Below, in pieces: positions 57,561 through 64,000 of a DNA stretch of 64,000 bases; position 1 is the stretch's first letter, and every line of letters starts with the position of its first letter. The stretch is from Eriocheir sinensis (Eukaryota > Arthropoda > Malacostraca > Decapoda > Varunidae): positions 475,450-539,449 of the forward strand of contig NW_026110518.1 in NCBI RefSeq assembly GCF_024679095.1, in the 5' to 3' direction. The translations under genes were made by a program, and so were the position numbers. The notes under the pieces are model-generated. The model ran no database searches. It saw nothing but the letters and a program-made list of their open reading frames with translations, and was not told the DNA's origin.

Positions 57561-57779
57561 GGCACGGATTTCGCCTTCACTGGTAGCCTGGTAACACACT
57601 CCCAGGTCTTTCTCTGCCTCTGTGATGGATAGTGGAGTGTTTCCCATGTGGTATTGGTGTGCTGAATTTCCCCTCCCAAGGTGCATGACTTTAGAATTTT
57701 CTTCAGTGAATTCTAACAGCCTCTTTTTGTTCCATTCCTGTAGCTTGGTGATGTCTTCTGGTAGGAAATCCGCAGTCAA
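57560..57779 (-). pseudogene. LINE reverse-transcriptase relic
   Basis: Minus strand reads DITKLQEWNKKRLLEFTEEN then SKVMHLGRGNSAHQYHMGNT and ITEAEKDLGV, matching the RT block after the catalytic box (CR1 element: IEWSEKWQMSFNVDKCKVMH then EEKDLGV). Flanks broken; subfamily unclear. Confidence 0.75.
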
Positions 57780-58066
57780 AGGGTAAAAAATAGAATACCG
57801 TTGTTCAGAAGAGGGCAGAATGTGTATTCATATTATCACTTGAAATTAAACGAGCCTTTGTCTTTCTGAATTAATGTGCGCGTAAACATAATCCATATTT
57901 GTTACGCTTAATGCTTTGTTTTAGTGCCTGCAGGAATACTGGGCCCGGGTGAAGACTTATACCCGCTAAACTTGCGGTACTGTGTTTACTGAGGGTTCTG
58001 TTGTGAGTCTTTTGTCAGTTTTGTTGTGTGTGAGTTTTAAAGAAGTGTCAAGCAATGTTTATTTTT

Positions 58067-58068
58067 CC

Positions 58069-58147
<79 letters not shown>

Positions 58148-58181
58148 CCCCCCCCCCCCTTGCTGCCCTTTCATGGATCTC

Positions 58182-58230
<49 letters not shown>
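58067..58230. repeat. (CT)n, C-run and (AAT)n microsatellites
   Basis: (CT)n 58067-58144, C13 at 58145-58159 and (AAT)n at 58183-58230. Flanking DNA 57780-58640 is otherwise AT-rich without recognised genes. Confidence 0.9.
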
Positions 58231-58656
58231 GTAATAATAACAATAATAATGCATCACCTTTTAATCTTTTATCACTTGACAATTTTGCACACATAAAACA
58301 AATTAGTTCGCCCGTTATCAGCTTCCAAGGAGCGGCAAAAATTATAATTGTTTGACCCCATAATTTTATACTCAATTATTTCCCAAGCAGTACAGGAAAA
58401 AATAAAAATATTCGATGACGTTGTTTTGTTATATTTTAAATGTTTACGGCAAAAGAAAAAAAAGTACTGTAAATGATTAATCCATAATATAAAGCTGGCA
58501 ACACTGCTTTGATATATTTTTTTCATCATTTTTGTATATACTTTTTTGTTTTTGGTAAAGATAAGGTTTGATAAATTAGGTTGGGGTTTCGTAATGCTTA
58601 TAAAAATGTCTGCCAGAAGTAAATATAAATGAATAGTGTGGCATGACTTTTTTGAA

Positions 58657-58800
58657 GACCAGGAGAGGAGAAGAGAGGAGAGGAGAGAGAAAAGGAGAGG
58701 AAAGAGGAGAGAGGAGAGGAGAGGAGAGGAGAGGAGAGGAGAGGAGAGGAGAGAAGAGAAGAGAAGAGAAGAGAGAAGAGAAGAGAAGATAAGAGGAAGG
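58657..58800. repeat. GGAGA/GAGAA purine minisatellite
   Basis: Repeated AGGAG and AGAAG motifs (58657-58793), all purine. A further GGA-rich stretch lies at 58895-58960. Confidence 0.85.
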
Positions 58801-59027
58801 CAGTGTTTAGGGAAGTGACCGGCGCGGGCGACTTTTTGACTCAACGTTGACTGACACACGACAGGAGGAAAACGCAACCACGACGAAGACACTGCAGAGG
58901 AGGAGGAGGAGGGGGAGGAAGAGGGGGAGGAGGATGAGGAAGGAGAAAAGACGAAGAGCCTAAGGAGGATAACTCAGACAACAATACCAGTATAAAAAAA
59001 ATAAAAAAAAACAGTAAACAAAATAAT

Positions 59028-61376
59028 CTGCTTACTCTGTCAAACTGTTCTCTCCGTTGGGCTCCTCCGATCATAACCTTATTTATGTTTCCTGTCCTAT
59101 CGCTCCTGTACATCCTCTGGACCCACCGAGGAGGCGATGCTTCTGGCATTTTGCTTCAGCTTGGTGGGACGACCTGAGGATGTACTTTTCCGATTTCCCG
59201 TGGAATGATTATTGCTTCCAGGAGAGAGACCACTCTGTGTGTGCTCTGCGCATCACAGAGGGGATTGTCTCTGGAATGGAGGCATACATTCCACGTACTT
59301 TCTCTACTCTTCATGCTAAAAAGCCTTGGTTTAATCATGCTTGTTCTCGTGCTATTAAAGATAGAGAGGCAGCTCACAAAAGGTTCCGGAACCTTCGAAC
59401 TCCCACTAACTTTGATCTATACATTTCAGCCCGGAATCGTGCCAAATCTATTCTCCGACTTTCAAAAACTTCTTTCATAAACAGAAAATGTCAACACCTT
59501 GCTTCTTCTAATTCTTCCCGTGACTTCTGGTATCTAGCCAAAAATATCTCCTCCAATTTCACTTCTTCCTCTTTCCCTCCTCTCCTTAACCCTGACGGCA
59601 GCACTGCCGTCTCATCTGTCTCTAAGGCTGAACTCTTCGCTCAAACTTTCTGTAAGAACTCCACTTTGGACGATTCTGGGCATATTCCTCCTACTCATCC
59701 CCCCTCTGCCTCCTTTATGCCTGTTATTAAGATTCTTCCTAATGATGTTTTCTATGCCCTCTCTGGCCTCAACTCTCAGAAGGCTTATGGACCTGATGGA
59801 GTGCCTCCTATTGTCCTTAAAAACTGTGATTCTGTGCTGACACCCTGCCTGGTCAAACTCTTTCGACTCTGCCTATCAACATCTATCTTTCCTTCCTGCT
59901 GGAAGTATGCCTTTGTACAGCCTGTGCCTAAGAAGGGTGACCGCTCCAATCCCTCAAACTACCGCCCAATAGCTTTACTTTCATGTCTATCTAAAGCTTT
60001 TGAATCAATCCTTAACCGGAAGATTCAAAGCACCTTTCCACTTCTAATCTTCTTTCTGATCGCCAGTATGGACTCCGCAAGGGGCGTTCTACTGGCGATC
60101 TTCTTGCTCTCTTAACTGACTCTTGGTCATACTCTCTTAGCAGTTTCGGTGAAATTTTCTCTGTTGCGCTAGACATATCGAAAGCCTTCGATAGAGTATG
60201 GCACCAGTCTTTGCTTTCTAAACTGCCCTCTTTCGGATTCTATCCCTCTCTCTGTTCCTTTATCTCCAGTTTCCTTTCTGGCCGTTCTATCTCTGCGGTG
60301 GTAGACGGTCACTGCTCTTCCCCTAAACCTATCAACAGTGGCGTTCCACAGGGCTCTGTCCTATCACCTACTCTCTTCTTGTTATTCATCAATGATCTTC
60401 TTTCCATAACAAACTGTCCTGTCCACTCATACGCCGACGACTCCACTCTGCATTATTCAACTTCTTTCAATAGAAGACCATCAAAACAGGAAGTACACGA
60501 CTCCAGACTGGAGGCTGCAGAACGCTTAACCTCAGACCTTGCTATCATTTCCGATTGGGGCAGAAGGAACCTTGTGTCCTTCAATGCCTCAAAAACTCAA
60601 TTTCTCCACCTATCAACTCGACACAATCTTCCAAACACCTATCCCCTATTCTTCGACAGCACTCAGCTGTCACCTTCTTCAACACTAAACATCCTCGGTC
60701 TTTCCTTAACTCAAAATCTCAACTGGAAACTGCACATCTCCTCTCTCACTAAATCAGCTTCCTCGAGGTTGGGCGTTCTGTATCGTCTCCGCCAGTTCTT
60801 CTCCCCCGCGCAGGTGCTATCCATATACAGGGGGTCTTGTCCGCCCTCGTATGGAGTATGCATCTCACGTGTGGGGGGGCTCCACCCACACAGCTCTTCT
60901 GGACAGAGTGGAGGCTAAGGCTCTTCGTCTCATCAGCTCTCCTCCTACTGATAGTCTTCTACCTCTTAAATTCCGCCGCGATGTTGCCTCTCTTTCTATC
61001 TTCTATCGATATTTCCACGCTGACTGCTCTTCTGAACTTACTAACTGCATGCCTCCCCCCCTCCCACGACCCCGCTGCACACGACTTTCTACTCATGCTC
61101 ATCCCTATACTGTCCAAACCCCTTATGCAAGAGTTAACCAGCATCTTCACTCTTTCATCCCTCACACTGGTAAACTCTGGAACAATCTTCCTTCATCTGT
61201 ATTTCCTCCTGCCTACGACTTGAACTCTTTCAAGAGGAGGGTGTCAGGACACCTCTCCTCCCGAATTTGACCTTGCTTTTGACCACCTCTTCTGATTCTT
61301 TTATGGGAGCAGCGATTAGCGGGCTTTTTTATTGTTTTTTTTCTGTGCCCTCGAGCTGCCTCCTATGTTGTAAAAA
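59028..61376 (+). pseudogene. LINE-B copy B5, 5'-truncated
   Basis: Starts within the endonuclease (SSDHNLI region, 59057) and runs to the 3' UTR and A-tail. Frames: 59057-60115 (endonuclease end and RT start: KAYGPDGVPPIVLKN, SNYRPIALLSCLSKAFE), 60130-60825 (FSVALDISKAFDRVW, SGVPQGSVLSPTLFLLFIND, HSYADDSTLHYS) and 60851-61270 (GKLWNNLPSS, ending in TGA). Two frameshifts, near 60050 and 60830. The catalytic residues are intact here, making this the best LINE-B RT sequence in the window. 3' end contains CGATTAGCGGGCTTTTTTATT and GTAAAAAAAAG. Confidence 0.9.
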
Positions 61377-61469
61377 AAAGATATACTTTTAACAATGATC
61401 TATTTTCTGAACCATGGTTACGTCCTCCCTCACCTCCTCCTTCCCCAACCCCCCTCACCTGTAAGCTTC

Positions 61470-61866
61470 ATTAACTGAAGAGATGGAGTGCTGCTGGCTA
61501 CGGGCTGAAGGGAGGAAGATTACATAGGTTTACATAGATATTTTGACCTCATAAAGCCCAGACGTGACACTCAATAGAAGAAGGAAAGAAGGCAAGTTTG
61601 TGGCTGTCATTGTAAGGTTCATTAAGTGAGGTGATGAAGTGCTGCTGGATACGGGCTGAAGGAAGGAAGATTACATAGGTTTACATAGATATTTAGGCCT
61701 CACAAACCCTAAGGATCAGACGTGACACTCAATAGAAGAAGGGAGAGGAAGGCAGATTTGGGGAAGTCACTAAGGTTCATTAACTGAGCTAATGGAGCGT
61801 TGCTGGCTATGGGCTGAAGGAAGGAAGATTACATAGGTTTACATAGATATTTAGGCCTAACAAACA
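61470..61866 (+). repeat. tandem repeat, about 155 bp unit, 2.6 copies
   Basis: Units start GGTTCATTAACTGAGnTnATG with the shared phrases TGCTGGCTACGGGCTGAAGG, AAGATTACATAGGTTTACAT, AGATATTTAGGCCT and GACGTGACACTCAATAGAAG. Copies begin near 61468, 61617 and 61773; the third ends after AGGCCTAACAAAC. Confidence 0.85.
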
Positions 61867-62510
61867 AAAAGCATTCTCGGGGGTAATTTTGATTCATAAC
61901 CATTTGTTTCTCTTCCTCTTTTTTTACTGTAAAAAATATTCTGATTATTTTACTAAGTTTATGACCTGTAACGGAGATGAGCACCGAAGCCACGCGCATC
62001 TTTAGTGTAGCCTACGCCCATAACCTTACCCCAAACTCTTTATGATCTGTGATTGTGTTTAGTGTTATGATTTATATGCATTTCCTGGGTTTGACAGTTC
62101 CCAGATTATTTTTTACCTTTTTTGAACATGTCTTCGGCTAGGATAGTTTATGACCTCTCATTTATGTTTTATTTATATTTATGTGATGTGACGATTTATG
62201 TGTATTTACTGGATTTGACATTCGCGATATGTATATTTTTACCCCTCTGGATATTTACCATTACCGGAATATAACTCAGGGTCGTATTATAAGACATTTC
62301 GTCGTCCAACAACATATATTTGACAAGGCTTTCGTAGGAGTTGTGGGCATTTCCAGGAGCAGTTTTATGACCCTGGTGGTAGTGTGACCCTTCTTCTGTA
62401 CCATGAACCTGAAGAAACACTCATTAGAACCTGCCTAACCCCCTCTTTGACCTTTAGAAATAGCTGATGTGAGAGGCGAAAGTGTCTTATAAAACTGACC
62501 AGAGTGACAC
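61867..62510. other. unassigned AT-rich DNA
   Basis: No gene or repeat recognised between the two tandem arrays. Confidence 0.45.
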
Positions 62511-62518
62511 GGAATATT

Positions 62519-63410
62519 ATGGTGTTTCTGCCCCGTATTCAGTAATGTATCTTGGGTTGGTACAGAATATTACAGTGTTTTAGCATATTGTTCAGTAATG
62601 TATCTTAGGTTTCTCAGGTTGGCAAGGTATATTATGTTTTTTTAGCCCCTCGTTCAGAAATGTATCTTGGGTTGGTACAGAATATTAGTGTTTTGGCATA
62701 TTGTTCAGTAATGTATCTTGGGTTGGTACAGAATATTGAGGTGTTTTGGCATATTGTTCAGTAATGTATCTCAGGTTTCTCAGATTGGCAAGGTATATTA
62801 TATTGTTTTAGCCCCTTGTTCAGTAATGTATCATGGGTTAGTACAGAAAATTACAGTGTTTTGGCATATTGTTCAGTAATGTATCTTTGGTTTCTCAGGT
62901 GGGCAAGGTATATTATGTTTTCTTAGCCCCTCGTTCAGAAATGTATCTTGTGTTGGTCTAGAACATTGAGGTGTTTTGGCATATTGTTCAGTAATGTATC
63001 TTAGGTTTCTCAGGTTGGCAAGGTTATAATGTTTTTTAGCCCCTTGTTCAGTAATGTATCTTGGGTTAGTACAGAATATTACAGTGTTTTGGCATATTGT
63101 TCAGTAATGTATCTCAGGTTTCTCAGGTGGGCAAGGTATATTATGTTTTCTTAGCCCCTCGTTCAGAAATGTATCTTGTGTTGGTACAGAATATTAGTGT
63201 TTTGGCATATTGTTCAGTAATGTATCTCAGGTTTCTCAGATTGCCAAGGTATATTATATTGTTTTAGCCCCTTGTTCAGAAATGTATCTTGGGTTGGTAC
63301 AGCATACTGAGGTGTTTTGGCATATTGTTCAGTAATGTATCTTAGGTTTCTCAGGTTGGCAAGGTATATTATATTGTTTTAGCCCCTTGTTCAGTAGTAT
63401 TTCTCAGACT
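62519..63410 (+). repeat. two-component minisatellite array (alternating X and Y units)
   Basis: Every unit starts with a variant of GTTCAGTAATGTATCTT. X units (about 53 bp) continue GGGTTGGTACAGAATATT and GTGTTTTGGCATATT. Y units (about 60 bp) continue AGGTTTCTCAGGTTGGCAAG, GTATATTATGTTTTTTAG and CCCCTT. X and Y alternate for about seven or eight pairs with substitutions and small indels, so the higher-order period is near 115 bp. Confidence 0.85.
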
Positions 63411-64000
63411 ATTAATGTTGTTCAGCGGTGTATCTTGTATCAGAACCATAACCTTTCAAAAAATATTCTCTAAGGTGACTTGGACTAACATTATTTTATT
63501 TTATTTTATTTTATTTTATTTTTTATTTTATTATTTTTTTATTATTTTTTTTTTTTATGTGTGTTTGTGTATTCCTCAAATCTCATATTGCACTAAGTTT
63601 ATGATATGTGACGGAGGTGAGCACAGAAGCAAGGAATATTAGTGTTTTGGCTCCTATTCAGCAGTTGATCTTGGGTCGTCACGGGGTACTTATGTGTTCT
63701 GCTGTGTACCTTGGATTGGCACTAAATGTTATGGCGTTCTGGTCCCCTATTCAGCAGTATTATTATCAATGGTGATGTATAGGTGTTTTGGTTCCCTGTC
63801 CACTAGTATCTCAGGTGGTCACGGAAAAATACAGTGTTCTGGTTCCATTTTCAGCAGTATAATTATCTTTAATGGTCAGGTATAATATGGTGTTTTGTCC
63901 CCCTGTTCATTAGTATCCTAGGTTGACACGGAATAATACAGTGTTCTGGTACCATTGTCAGAAGTATAATCATCAATGCTTAGGCATAATATGGTGTTTA
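63411..64000 (+). repeat. diverged continuation of the minisatellite
   Basis: Phrases such as GTGTTTTGGTTCC, TTCAGCAGTAT, CACGGAATAATACAGTGTTCTGG and GTATAATATGGTGTTT recur about every 110 bp and resemble the array to the left. T/A-rich runs (TTTTATT)n occupy 63490-63560. The array continues past the window edge. Confidence 0.6.

Noticed and set aside
58037..58375. poly-Asn and poly-Leu frames
   Set aside because: Translations of (AAT)n and (CT)n microsatellites.
62519..63410. CRISPR-like array of regularly spaced repeats
   Set aside because: The sequence between the shared 17-20 base blocks is itself repeated (two unit types), so there are no unique spacers; the context is eukaryotic and no cas genes exist.

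Overview
The window is arthropod nuclear DNA, most probably from a decapod crustacean. The evidence is dense (CA)n, (AG)n and (AAT)n microsatellites, tRNA-derived SINEs, several non-LTR retrotransposon (LINE) families with arthropod-type open reading frames, a mariner, BEL/Pao and Ty3/gypsy fragments, spliced gene structure with GT/AG introns, and an exon resembling an invertebrate ionotropic receptor. Nothing looks bacterial: there are no operons and no Shine-Dalgarno context. The assignment to decapods is inference from this repeat style.

Layout. 0-3.3 kb: a hAT transposase tail and a decayed BEL/Pao gag with its leader/LTR region. 3.3-11.5 kb: LINE-A copy A1 (minus strand, RNase H-bearing), cut by the BEL element at its 3' side and split by LINE-B copy B1 (4.7-8.0 kb). 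11.5-14.5 kb: SINE-1, LINE-B copy B2, a SINE-2 between two (CA)n arrays and two possible micro-exons. 14.6-18.4 kb: LINE-D copy D1, which has lost its reverse transcriptase core. 18.4-22.5 kb: a decayed gypsy element (G1) carrying a solo LTR inside pol. 23.6-25.8 kb: a spliced gene of an uncharacterised animal protein family, broken by a SINE and by frameshifts. 25.8-29.1 kb: AT-rich DNA with an ionotropic-receptor-like exon and old repeats. 29.1-33.2 kb: LINE-B copy B3 carrying a Harbinger-like element and a solo LTR. 33.2-46.7 kb: LINE-A copy A2, interrupted by a 7.6 kb TTAA-flanked piggyBac-like insertion (which itself contains LINE-D copy D2 and two SINEs) and by an internally deleted gypsy copy (G2). 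46.7-48.7 kb: LINE-B copy B4 with a mariner whose transposase is open. 48.7-53.5 kb: a CR1-type LINE with nearly intact ORF2. 53.5-59 kb: purine-rich and microsatellite DNA, with a good TATA promoter and first exon at 56.6 kb. 59-61.4 kb: LINE-B copy B5. 61.4-64 kb: two minisatellite arrays.

How it fits together. The region is best read as a stack of dated insertions. Uninterrupted paralogues in the same window serve as empty-site references, so several insertion boundaries can be fixed to the base: piggyBac-like (TTAA), Harbinger-like (TAA/TTA), gypsy G2 (AAGAG), solo LTRs (AAGTA; ATCT/CTCT) and mariner (TA on one side). The only largely intact coding sequences are the mariner transposase (350 codons) and CR1 ORF2 (one frameshift). 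Host-gene signal is limited to the ionotropic-receptor exon, the 56.7 kb promoter/exon 1 and weaker exon candidates. LINE families are named A, B, C, D here for convenience only; clade placements are by eye.
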